From assembly GCA_029983595.1 (NCBI GenBank), contig JASBZD010000003.1, positions 1 to 42,387 on the forward strand: a DNA stretch of 42,387 bases, written 5' to 3'. A program made the translations under genes and the position numbers. Source of the stretch: Peptoniphilaceae bacterium. GTDB taxonomy: Bacteria; Bacillota; Clostridia; Tissierellales; Peptoniphilaceae. Positions 25,935-34,022 of the stretch are shown in pieces; the stretch's first letter is position 1; every line of letters starts with the position of its first letter. The notes beneath the pieces were generated by a model, which worked only from the letters and a program-made list of their open reading frames with translations, did not search any database and had not been told where the DNA came from.

Positions 25935-26126
25935 CTATAATAAATAATATATCGCATATACGATTAGGACAAATATCGCAAGGACAACTATTACAGGAGG
26001 TAGCAGAGTTTTTAGTGCGTGAGCTATTATCTCTCTTTGCTCCTCTTTAGTATATTCTCTTTCTATTAACTCTTCTCGTTTTCTCTCTAATTCTTCTTCA
26101 TCATATATATTTTTATCTAGTTTCAA
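25935..26126 (-). CDS. small single-span membrane protein of the opp operon
   Basis: 63 aa, not a family I recognise. A highly charged helix (YDEEELERKREELIEREYTKEEQREII, residues about 8-35) is followed by one hydrophobic segment (LPPVIVVLAIFVLIVYAIYYLL) at the C-terminus. That predicts a cytoplasmic helix tethered to the membrane. It starts with TTG inside the last codons of oppF (14-base overlap), so it belongs to the operon and is likely translationally coupled. It could pair with the coiled-coil insertion of OppF, but that is speculation from shape and position. Confidence 0.7.
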   Translation of the reverse strand: MKLDKNIYDEEELERKREELIEREYTKEEQREIIAHALKTLLPPVIVVLAIFVLIVYAIYYLL

Positions 26127-27744
26127 TATTTTCGCCTTCTGATCTCATTTCTTGCGCGATATTTAAGACTTCTTTCTCTTGAGCCTCTAGTCTATTTATT
26201 TCTCTTTCATCTCTATCATTTATAAATTCTTGTAGCTCGGCTTCGTCCATATCCATTAAATGGCATGCTACTAGGTGGTCTGGGCCCATTACTTGTAGCT
26301 CTGGCTCTAAAGTAGCGCATTTATCCATCGCATATTTACATCTTGTGTGGAATCTACATCCTTTTGGTGGATTTACCGCTGATGGTATATCCCCTTCTAA
26401 TATAGAAAGTTTTTGGTTAGATTCTACATCTGTACGAGGTATAGCTTTTAAAAGCGCCTGCGTATATGGATGAAGTGGCTTATCAAATAAGTCTTCAGTA
26501 TTTGCAATTTCTACTATATTACCTAGATACATAACTGCGATTCTATCAGATATATATTTTACTACTGAAAGGTCATGAGTTATAAATAGATATGTCAGAT
26601 TATTATGCTCTTTTAAATCTTGAAGTAGATTTATTATTTGTGACTGAATAGATACGTCTAGTGCAGATACTGCCTCGTCACAAACTATAAACCTTGGTTC
26701 TAGCGCTAAGGCTCTCGCGATACCTATTCTTTGACGCTGTCCACCTGAGAATTGGTGAGGATATCTGTGGATATAATATGGCATTAAACCACATTTATCC
26801 ATGATATCTTGGATATATTCGTTATATCCTTCCGCGCTATGAGATGGGAACATATCATGAGCTAGTACCCCTTCTCCGATTATATTACCTACTGTGAGTT
26901 TAGTATCTAGTGAAGAATATGGGTCTTGAAATATTATCTGAAGATCTTTTCTAAGTCTTCTCATTTCTGATTCTTTAAGTTTAGAAAGATTTATTCCATT
27001 ATCACGTCTAGATTCTAGTTCTTCAAATCCTTCATTATTTCTAAGTTTTTCTCTTAGCTCGTCTAGCTTAGACTCAGCTTCTTTTACTTTATTCATCTGA
27101 GGCTCGCGTTCTGTTTTTAGTTTTTCTGCCTCAGCCATATATTGGGCGCCTTTTTTAGGGTCTTTTGATTTAAGCTCAAGATCTTCTATCTTAAAGTTAA
27201 TTTCTGCTAATTTTCTAAGTTCACTATACCAGTTATTTAGAAGGTTTGATACTTCGCTAAGGTTTAAATCAGTTAAAAGTCCACCAGCTATGCGGATCAT
27301 ATCGAAATAAGTGTTTTGTATATCTCTACGTTTATACATTAACTTTTCATCATACTCGTCTATTTTTTCTGACTCAGTTTGAGCATTTCTCTCTTCATAA
27401 AGCTTATCAAGCTCTGCCATCTCATTTTGGTATTTAGGAAATTCTTTAGTGATTTTAGAGATTACATCTTCTACGTATTTAGGAGCATAATCTTCTATAG
27501 TTTTTCCATAATAAAGAATAGAACCTTCAGTTTGTTCATAAATCTTTATTATTGTACGTCCTAAAGTAGATTTTCCTGAGCCTGATTCTCCTACTAGCCC
27601 TAGCGTTTCACCCTCATAAATTTTTAGATTTATATTTTCATTAGCATGGACATATCTTTGTTTATCTGTGAAAAACGCCTTTTTAAGAGGGAAATATTTT
27701 TTTAGGTTATCTATCTTAAATAGTACTTTTTTATTATTTTCCAC
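26113..27744 (-). CDS. oppF: oligopeptide ABC transporter ATPase OppF with large coiled-coil insertion
   Basis: 543 aa from the GTG at 27744, which has AAGGGGG upstream (an ATG at 27795 lies deep in oppD without a site). OppF is usually about 310-330 aa. Walker A is GESGSGKS (about 52-59), then the domain is interrupted at about 88-262 by a helical, highly charged region (KYQNEMAELDKLYEERN, EAEKLKTEREPQMNKVKEAE). The normal fold resumes with the Q-loop IIFQDPYSSLD, signature LSGGQRQRIGIARAL, Walker B FIVCDEAVSALD and the C-terminal OppD/F Cys block (CRFHTRCKYAMDKC). All catalytic motifs are intact, so it should be functional. Confidence 0.92.
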   Translation of the reverse strand: MENNKKVLFKIDNLKKYFPLKKAFFTDKQRYVHANENINLKIYEGETLGLVGESGSGKSTLGRTIIKIYEQTEGSILYYGKTIEDYAPKYVEDVISKITKEFPKYQNEMAELDKLYEERNAQTESEKIDEYDEKLMYKRRDIQNTYFDMIRIAGGLLTDLNLSEVSNLLNNWYSELRKLAEINFKIEDLELKSKDPKKGAQYMAEAEKLKTEREPQMNKVKEAESKLDELREKLRNNEGFEELESRRDNGINLSKLKESEMRRLRKDLQIIFQDPYSSLDTKLTVGNIIGEGVLAHDMFPSHSAEGYNEYIQDIMDKCGLMPYYIHRYPHQFSGGQRQRIGIARALALEPRFIVCDEAVSALDVSIQSQIINLLQDLKEHNNLTYLFITHDLSVVKYISDRIAVMYLGNIVEIANTEDLFDKPLHPYTQALLKAIPRTDVESNQKLSILEGDIPSAVNPPKGCRFHTRCKYAMDKCATLEPELQVMGPDHLVACHLMDMDEAELQEFINDRDEREINRLEAQEKEVLNIAQEMRSEGENIETR

Positions 27745-28732
27745 TGCTTCTAACCCCCTTTTCTGGATAGAAACATCTAATTTCTTGTACATCATTTACT
27801 TTTACTAGCTCTGGCATCTCATTAGCACAGCGCTCTGTAGCGTATGGACATCTATCCTTAAATCTACATCCTTCTGGAAGATTTAATGGATGAGGTACAG
27901 ATCCAGGTATAGTATCTAGTCTCTGATTTTTATCTGATGTTATAGATGGAATTGAGCGTAGTAGACCTTCAGTATAAGGGTGAGAATATATAGATTTATC
28001 CTCTTTAAATATATAATCTACCGGAGCATTTTCCACTACTTGACCACAATACATAACTGCTACAGTATCTGCCATCTGATTTATAACACCTAAATCGTGA
28101 GTAATAAACATGATAGCTGTGTTAGTTTCATATTTTAGATCGTTCATCAGTTTTAGAATTTGAGCCTGAATAGTTACATCTAGCGCAGTCGTAGGCTCAT
28201 CAGCTATTAAAAGCTTAGGTCTACAAGCTAGTGCCATAGCTATCATAACTCTTTGGTTCATACCACCTGATAACTCAAATGGATATTGTTTTACTACTAC
28301 TTCAGGGTTAGGAATTTTTACAAGTTCTAGCATTTTTACAGAGTTTTCTGCTGCTTCTTTTTTATTCATACCTTGGTGTAGCATAAAAGCTTCAGAAAGC
28401 TGACGTTCTACTGTAAACACCGGATTTAGTGAAGTCATAGGTTCTTGGAAAATAATAGATACGTCATTTCCTCTAATATGTTCCATTTCTTTAGTAGATT
28501 TTTTAGCTAAATCTTCACCATTAAATAGAATTTCACCTTCATATATTTTTTGGTTTTTTTCAAAAAGTTGTAAAATTGACATGGCAGTCTGGCTTTTTCC
28601 AGATCCAGACTCACCTACTACCCCTAAAGTTTTTCCTTCTTCTACCTCTAGGTTTACACCGTCTACGGCGCGTATTAGTCCACGTTTTGTCTCAAAATAT
28701 GTGTGTAAATTTTTAATTTCTAATAGTGCCAT
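27734..28732 (-). CDS. oppD: oligopeptide ABC transporter ATPase OppD
   Basis: 332 aa, normal OppD length. Walker A GESGSGKS (near 38-45), Q-loop IIFQEPMTSLNP, signature LSGGMNQRVMIAMAL, Walker B LLIADEPTTALD. The C-terminal region CRFKDRCPYATERC resembles the OppD/DppD motif that can hold an iron-sulfur cluster in some homologues. It pairs with OppF to energise import. Unlike OppF it has no insertion, which makes the OppF expansion stand out. It starts 3 bases after oppC stops and overlaps oppF. Confidence 0.95.
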   Translation of the reverse strand: MALLEIKNLHTYFETKRGLIRAVDGVNLEVEEGKTLGVVGESGSGKSQTAMSILQLFEKNQKIYEGEILFNGEDLAKKSTKEMEHIRGNDVSIIFQEPMTSLNPVFTVERQLSEAFMLHQGMNKKEAAENSVKMLELVKIPNPEVVVKQYPFELSGGMNQRVMIAMALACRPKLLIADEPTTALDVTIQAQILKLMNDLKYETNTAIMFITHDLGVINQMADTVAVMYCGQVVENAPVDYIFKEDKSIYSHPYTEGLLRSIPSITSDKNQRLDTIPGSVPHPLNLPEGCRFKDRCPYATERCANEMPELVKVNDVQEIRCFYPEKGVRSSGK

Positions 28733-28735
28733 ATT

Positions 28736-30535
28736 CTACCTCTCTTGGCTTCTTGGATCTAGAGCATCTCTTAGAGCATCCCCTACAAGGTTAACTGTAA
28801 GTGCTGTAATGAAAACTGCTAGCCCTGGAAAAACCCATCTCCACCAGTATTGTTCTAGTACGTCTATATTTTGTGCAGCATTTAGGATATTACCCCATGA
28901 TGGATAAGGGTCCTGAACCCCAAAACCTAAGAACGAAAGTCCAGCCTCAGTTAATAAAGCTCCAGCATATCCTATAGTTGCATTTACGATAATTATAGAT
29001 AAGATATTAGGAATCATATGAGATGCCATAATACTTTTTTCTTTTAGTCCTAATGCTTTAGCTGCAGTGATATAATCTTTTTCTCTTTCAGATAAGATTT
29101 CCCCACGTACAAGCCTTGCAATCCCTGGCCAGCCTAATAAACCTAAGATTACCATTATCATAATCAGACGCTTATATTGGTCTGTATCTACTGGTAATAA
29201 AGCCGCCAGTGTAATAATAAGTGGATAGAATGGGAATGAAGAAATGATTTCTCCAAAACGAGATAAAATATTATCTACTATTTTGCCATAATATCCTGAG
29301 ATTATGCCAACTAGAACCCCTAATAAAATCTGAATTACTACCGCTACTAAAGCGATAATAAGAGTCATTTTACCCCCATTTACTACACGAGTAAATAAAT
29401 CTCTACCTTGGTCATCAGATCCCATTAAGAATCCATCTAATCCCCATGTATCTACAGAGTTATCATCTGTAATAGCATAGTTATTAAAATATCCTACAAA
29501 TATATCTTTATAATTTTCTCCACTAGGGAATGCTAATTCGCCATAGTTATCTTTACCCCATGAATAAACATGGCCAGTATCAGTTAAAACTGTTATATGT
29601 TCTCTACCAGATTCTGCCTTAATTACTTTACCATCCATTTCTGGAATAGATTTAATATTATCAAGACTAGAACCCCATACGATATTTTCTCCATCTTCAG
29701 TAACAGCAAGACCAGAATATCTCATTCTAGCTATTTCTTTAACTTTAACTTTGCCAGTTTTTAAATCTTCTGGAAGCTGTGTATCAATTTCAGTACCTTT
29801 AGTACCTAAAACTCTTACAGTGCCATCTTTTAGTCTAACTAGCATATTAGTAGAGGCAGCCTCAACTTCAGCGATTTGACCATTAAGATCTTTAGAAATC
29901 ATATTTAGACCAGTAGGCATTGTAGCCCCCCAGACCTTAATAGTGCCATTTCCAGTAAGGATATAAGAGTATAAATCCGAAGCCCCAATTGAAGCTATTC
30001 CACCATCTTTTTGTGCAAAAGTTTTTATATCACTAGGAATTTTTGTCTGATTATGGTTATCTTGGCCATATCCATAAACTTCATCATCTTCTGTAAGGAC
30101 GATAATATGGTTATCTCCAGCTGCTACGTCTTTGATTTTACCTTGATTATCTAAAATCTCTTGAGGGATAGGTTGATTAAAAGCAGGTTTATGTCCCCAT
30201 ACATAAAATTTTCCTTCTTCAGAAAGACCTACAGAAAAAGTAGTACCTGTAGAAATTCTCTTAATACCTTCGTTTTTTAATTCAGAAGGAACATTCATAT
30301 AACCAGATCCAGGAGATATATTTTTCATTATACCTTGAGAGTAATATGGGTCATACTCCATGACAGCCGAACCAATAAATACGATTAAAGAAATAAGAAT
30401 AAACCCTACTAGCCCTATTACGCCAAGTCTATTTCTAAAAAAGTTTCTAAACGCAACTTTTGAAGGAGATAATACAGCTTCTTCTTTTAATCTTTCTTCT
30501 GCTGATTTTTCTATATTTTTATCTTTTCTAGCCAT
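28736..30535 (-). CDS. oppC: oligopeptide ABC transporter permease OppC with RCC1-like seven-blade insertion
   Basis: 599 aa; OppC is normally about 300. TM1 is at about 38-58 and ends in YDPY. A typical OppC would go directly to the GTDDLGRD-like motif, here GSDDQGRDLFTRV at about 372-384. Between them (about 91-366) are seven repeats with an RCC1-type pattern, each ending in a strand such as FYVWG, VYGYG, IKVWG, VRVLG, NIVWG, VYSWG, VDTWG. The C-terminal permease core with the EAA loop (AAKALGLKEKSIMASHMIPNI) is intact. The insert lies in the first extracellular loop, facing the binding protein. GAGGTAAG precedes the ATG. Confidence 0.93.
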   Translation of the reverse strand: MARKDKNIEKSAEERLKEEAVLSPSKVAFRNFFRNRLGVIGLVGFILISLIVFIGSAVMEYDPYYSQGIMKNISPGSGYMNVPSELKNEGIKRISTGTTFSVGLSEEGKFYVWGHKPAFNQPIPQEILDNQGKIKDVAAGDNHIIVLTEDDEVYGYGQDNHNQTKIPSDIKTFAQKDGGIASIGASDLYSYILTGNGTIKVWGATMPTGLNMISKDLNGQIAEVEAASTNMLVRLKDGTVRVLGTKGTEIDTQLPEDLKTGKVKVKEIARMRYSGLAVTEDGENIVWGSSLDNIKSIPEMDGKVIKAESGREHITVLTDTGHVYSWGKDNYGELAFPSGENYKDIFVGYFNNYAITDDNSVDTWGLDGFLMGSDDQGRDLFTRVVNGGKMTLIIALVAVVIQILLGVLVGIISGYYGKIVDNILSRFGEIISSFPFYPLIITLAALLPVDTDQYKRLIMIMVILGLLGWPGIARLVRGEILSEREKDYITAAKALGLKEKSIMASHMIPNILSIIIVNATIGYAGALLTEAGLSFLGFGVQDPYPSWGNILNAAQNIDVLEQYWWRWVFPGLAVFITALTVNLVGDALRDALDPRSQER

Positions 30536-30542
30536 ACTTACC

Positions 30543-31499
30543 TCACTCTAATCTTACTCTAGGGTCAACTAATGAATAACCAATATCCATTAAAAGGTTA
30601 CCAAACACAGTTATTAAAGCGTACATCATATTAAGAGCCATAATTACATTATAGTCACGTGCAAGAATTGATTCTATAAAATATTTACCAATCCCATTAT
30701 ATGCAAATAAAGTTTCAGTAATCGCAGCACCACTAAATAATCCCATAATAGACCATGCTACTACAGTAACTACAGGTATAAGCGCATTTCTAAAAGCGTG
30801 AGAATAAATAACTTTTTTCTCATTTAGACCTTTAGCACGTGCTGTACGTATGTAGTCTTGTGATAAAGCATCTATCATAGCGTTTCTTACATATCTAGAA
30901 GTAGAAGCTAAAGAACCAATAGTAAGTGTAATAGTAGGTAACACTAAGTGTTTTAGCCATGTTCCGATTTGATTATTAACTGGCATCATCCCTGGTGGGA
31001 ACCATTCTAGCTTAAACGCAAATACAAAAATTAAAATCATACCTATAAAAAACGTAGGTAACGATATCCCAGCTAGCGAAAAAACTTGCCAGAATTTATC
31101 ATAAAAACTACCTCTGTTAACTGCTGATTTAATACCAATTATTATCGAAAGAATAAAGGCTATTATAGTAGAACCTAAATTTAAAATTAGTGTATTTCTA
31201 AGCGGTTCACCTAATACTTCTTTTACTGGTTTTTGGTATCTAGATGACTCACCTAGCTCACCTTGGAACACTCTTTTCATCCATCCTAGATATCTTTCTG
31301 GAAGAGTACCATTAAGATTATACCTTTCTTCTAATGCTGCTTTAATCTGTGCTCTTTGGGCCTCGTTTTTGATATTTTGAGGCATTAGCTGATCTACTGG
31401 GTTACCAGGCATAGCTTCATTAAGTCCAAAAAGTAACATAGAAATTATTATTAGAACAGGTATAAGATGTATTAATCTTTTTACAATATATTTAATCAT
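30543..31499 (-). CDS. oppB: oligopeptide ABC transporter permease OppB
   Basis: 318 aa, standard OppB/DppB. It has an N-terminal TM helix (LIHLIPVLIIISMLLFGL), the extracellular segment, five further helices and the EAA loop (RTARAKGLNEKKVIYSHAFRNALIPVV). It ends in the typical GNLLMDIGYSLVDPRVRLE. No insertion is present. It pairs with the expanded OppC to form the channel. An AAAGGAA site lies before the ATG, and 7 bases separate it from oppC. Confidence 0.95.
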   Translation of the reverse strand: MIKYIVKRLIHLIPVLIIISMLLFGLNEAMPGNPVDQLMPQNIKNEAQRAQIKAALEERYNLNGTLPERYLGWMKRVFQGELGESSRYQKPVKEVLGEPLRNTLILNLGSTIIAFILSIIIGIKSAVNRGSFYDKFWQVFSLAGISLPTFFIGMILIFVFAFKLEWFPPGMMPVNNQIGTWLKHLVLPTITLTIGSLASTSRYVRNAMIDALSQDYIRTARAKGLNEKKVIYSHAFRNALIPVVTVVAWSIMGLFSGAAITETLFAYNGIGKYFIESILARDYNVIMALNMMYALITVFGNLLMDIGYSLVDPRVRLE

Positions 31500-31620
31500 T
31501 TTTAATTTCCTTTACTATATTCTTTCTCCTATTATAGGTTAATTATATATCAAAACTTATAAAATATGCATAGTTTTTAATATATTGCATTCAACAAATC
31601 ACCCATAAATAGAAAGAAAT

Positions 31621-31645
31621 AGGGAGCAAGATACCCTCACTCCCT
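31621..31645 (-). terminator. hairpin between oppA and oppB (partial terminator or 3' stabiliser)
   Basis: AGGGAG pairs with CTCCCT across a 13-base loop just after oppA on the minus strand, followed by a T-rich but broken tract. Such hairpins between a binding-protein gene and its permease genes commonly let the binding protein be made in excess. Confidence 0.5.
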
Positions 31646-31666
31646 AAAAGTTTTATAATATAATAA

Positions 31667-33907
31667 TTATTTACCTTCTAAAGTTAAATCAACTATTTTA
31701 GATGACCAGTCTTTAAATGGGTTAGTATCTAATCCTTTTACTCTGTTAGTATAAACGTCAAAGTATTCGTTTGCATATAGTGGGATAGTTGGTAGGTTTT
31801 CATTAAACCATAATTGGAATTCTAACCATCCATTTTCCCAAGCTTCAACATTTTCAGGATCATTTCTTCTAGTAGCAACTAAAAGTTCATCTAATTGTGG
31901 ATCACTAGTTCTAGTAATGTTATCTCCAACGTCTATTTGAGAACTATGATATTGATAGTATGGATCGTTTGGAGTACCAAAGCCTGTACCCATGTTAAAT
32001 ATAGTTGGTGCATCTGGATCATTTTTATCTGGATGATAGTAGTTATCTAATAAAGTAGCAAAGTCTACTGGGTTTACGATATATTGGATACCGCAAAGTT
32101 TAGTATTATCTGGTAATTGGTTAGCAATTAAGTCAGATACTTGGTTATTAGTAGCACCTTGGTGAATAACTCTTAAAACATTTCCATTTTCGTCATATCT
32201 GAAATATTTGAATCCTTCTTTGTTAGAATCATATTCAGATTGAGCTTTTGCTGGATCCCATGGAGTAGTTCCATCAGCTTCAAATTTATATGGAGTAGTG
32301 TCTAGCGCTTGGTTAGCTGCATCAACGTTTCTAGTGTAGTTTATAGCTTTTTCGTTAAATTCTTCGCCTTTATCTACATATTCAAACTGTGCAACACCGA
32401 AAGCTCCATTTACTACAGAACCATATCCACCTGCGATAGTTTGGATAAATTCGTTTCTATCTAGTGAGTAAGCGATTGCTTGTCTAACTCCTTTATATTG
32501 TGTAGCTCCCATATCATTTAGGATATTTAATACACCATATCCATTTCTAGCATATGAAGTAGTCTCTACTTTATCAGAGTTTTTAGCTTTATCGATTTTA
32601 GCACCTTCTACTACACCATTTACGATGTCGACAGTACCAGCGATAGCTAAGTCTACGTCAAGCTTAGAGTTTACAGTTTGAACTACTACGTTTTTGATAG
32701 TAGGTTTTTTACCATTTTCGTCACCTTTAAACTTATCATTTAAAGTAACTTTTACCATATTGTTTTTAAATTCTACAAATTTATAAGGCCCACATGTTAC
32801 TTCTGGTTTAAATCTGTAGTTAAATGCATATTCATTAGTAGCAACGTTAATTAATATTTCTACCGGAGAAAGTTCAGTAGTACCATCTTTTAATCCAGCT
32901 ACAACAGCTTTTTGATCTTCTACTTCTTTATATTGTTCTAAAAGATCAGCATATACTTCATCAGTATCTTCAGCTTCTAGTGAAGCTTCATAATCTTTTA
33001 AAAGCTCGTCATATTTAGCCTCATCAAATCCTTCTTCACCTTTAGCTTCTTCTAAAGATTCGTCGTATTCTTTTTGAGCTGTCTCAACTTTTTCTTCTTC
33101 TAACTTAATAAGTTCTTCCTTATCAGCATCAGTTACTTCATATCCTTCTTTTACAACTATTTTAGATCCATCTACATCTAAGTTAGGATTTATAACATGT
33201 AATGGAACTGGATACACGTCTAAAATCGCTGTTTCATGGAAATAAGGAACTTTTTCAGCTTTTAGAGTAAGTTCAAATGTATAATCGTCAACTAATTTTA
33301 TACCTTTAAATTCATCAGTTTGACCAGTACTGTACTCTTCAAATCCTAAATAGTCTTCTTTTTCTTGAGCATTATTAGCCCCTGTTTTTGCCCATAATGG
33401 GTGAGCATTTTGTAAAACACCATATACATAGTCTCTAGCAGTAATAGGAGTACCATCGTTCCATACTAAGTCCTCTACGATTTTTACAGTATAAGTTTTA
33501 GAACCGTCAGCATTTACTACTGATGGGATTTCTCCGCTTTCTACTACTGTAGGGTTAACGTGGAATTGTGCATTTTCGTCATAGTATACAGTACTATATC
33601 CAAATCCACCAAAGTAATTACCTAATAGTCTTTTAACCCATACATCATATGCTGAGTTTCCGAAACCATTAATATAGTTTCCATTTAGTTCTGGAGCGGC
33701 AACTACTAGAGTTTCAGCATCAGTGAAATTTTCTACATTTTCTTCTGTAGCTTCTTCTCCTGCTTCTTCTGTTGTAGTTTCAGTAGTAGCAGTTTCAGTA
33801 GTTTCTGTTTCTTCAGCTGGTTTATTATCGTTATTGCCACACGCTACTAATGTAACACTAAATAATAAAACAAAAGCTAAAAGTAAAGACAACTTTTTCT
33901 TGTTCAT
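31667..33907 (-). CDS. oppA: oligopeptide-binding lipoprotein OppA with acidic coiled-coil insertion
   Basis: 746 aa from the ATG at 33907 (AAGGAGGG upstream); an apparent N-terminal extension to 34039 is not supported. Signal peptide with lipobox L-V-A-C at residues 20-23, then a Thr/Glu linker (24-62), so the protein is lipid-anchored outside the cell. The SBP family 5 fold follows: VVESGEIPSV, LVWNDGTPITARDYVYG, later IAYSLDRNEFIQTIAGG. Residues about 252-345 are an acidic helical insertion (KEELIKLEEEKVETAQKEYDESLEEA and similar) not found in usual OppA of 540-600 aa. It delivers peptides to OppBC. Confidence 0.92.
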   Translation of the reverse strand: MNKKKLSLLLAFVLLFSVTLVACGNNDNKPAEETETTETATTETTTEEAGEEATEENVENFTDAETLVVAAPELNGNYINGFGNSAYDVWVKRLLGNYFGGFGYSTVYYDENAQFHVNPTVVESGEIPSVVNADGSKTYTVKIVEDLVWNDGTPITARDYVYGVLQNAHPLWAKTGANNAQEKEDYLGFEEYSTGQTDEFKGIKLVDDYTFELTLKAEKVPYFHETAILDVYPVPLHVINPNLDVDGSKIVVKEGYEVTDADKEELIKLEEEKVETAQKEYDESLEEAKGEEGFDEAKYDELLKDYEASLEAEDTDEVYADLLEQYKEVEDQKAVVAGLKDGTTELSPVEILINVATNEYAFNYRFKPEVTCGPYKFVEFKNNMVKVTLNDKFKGDENGKKPTIKNVVVQTVNSKLDVDLAIAGTVDIVNGVVEGAKIDKAKNSDKVETTSYARNGYGVLNILNDMGATQYKGVRQAIAYSLDRNEFIQTIAGGYGSVVNGAFGVAQFEYVDKGEEFNEKAINYTRNVDAANQALDTTPYKFEADGTTPWDPAKAQSEYDSNKEGFKYFRYDENGNVLRVIHQGATNNQVSDLIANQLPDNTKLCGIQYIVNPVDFATLLDNYYHPDKNDPDAPTIFNMGTGFGTPNDPYYQYHSSQIDVGDNITRTSDPQLDELLVATRRNDPENVEAWENGWLEFQLWFNENLPTIPLYANEYFDVYTNRVKGLDTNPFKDWSSKIVDLTLEGK

Positions 33908-33945
33908 TAAGATACCCTCCTTAAATATAAAAATTGCTTTATATA

Positions 33946-33974
33946 ATAATATATGTTTTTTTGCTAAATGTCTA
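33946..33974 (-). promoter_or_regulatory. probable promoter of the opp operon
   Basis: Minus strand TAGACA (33969-33974), 17-base spacer, TATTAT (33946-33951), about 30 bases before the oppA ribosome binding site. No clear operator is visible nearby. Confidence 0.55.
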
Positions 33975-34022
33975 GATGAAAGTAAAATTTTCGTAAAATA
34001 TATTTTATATTTTTTACATAAA

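Noticed and set aside
27745..27795. OppF start at 27795
   Set aside because: It lies deep in oppD without a ribosome binding site; the GTG at 27744 is better placed.
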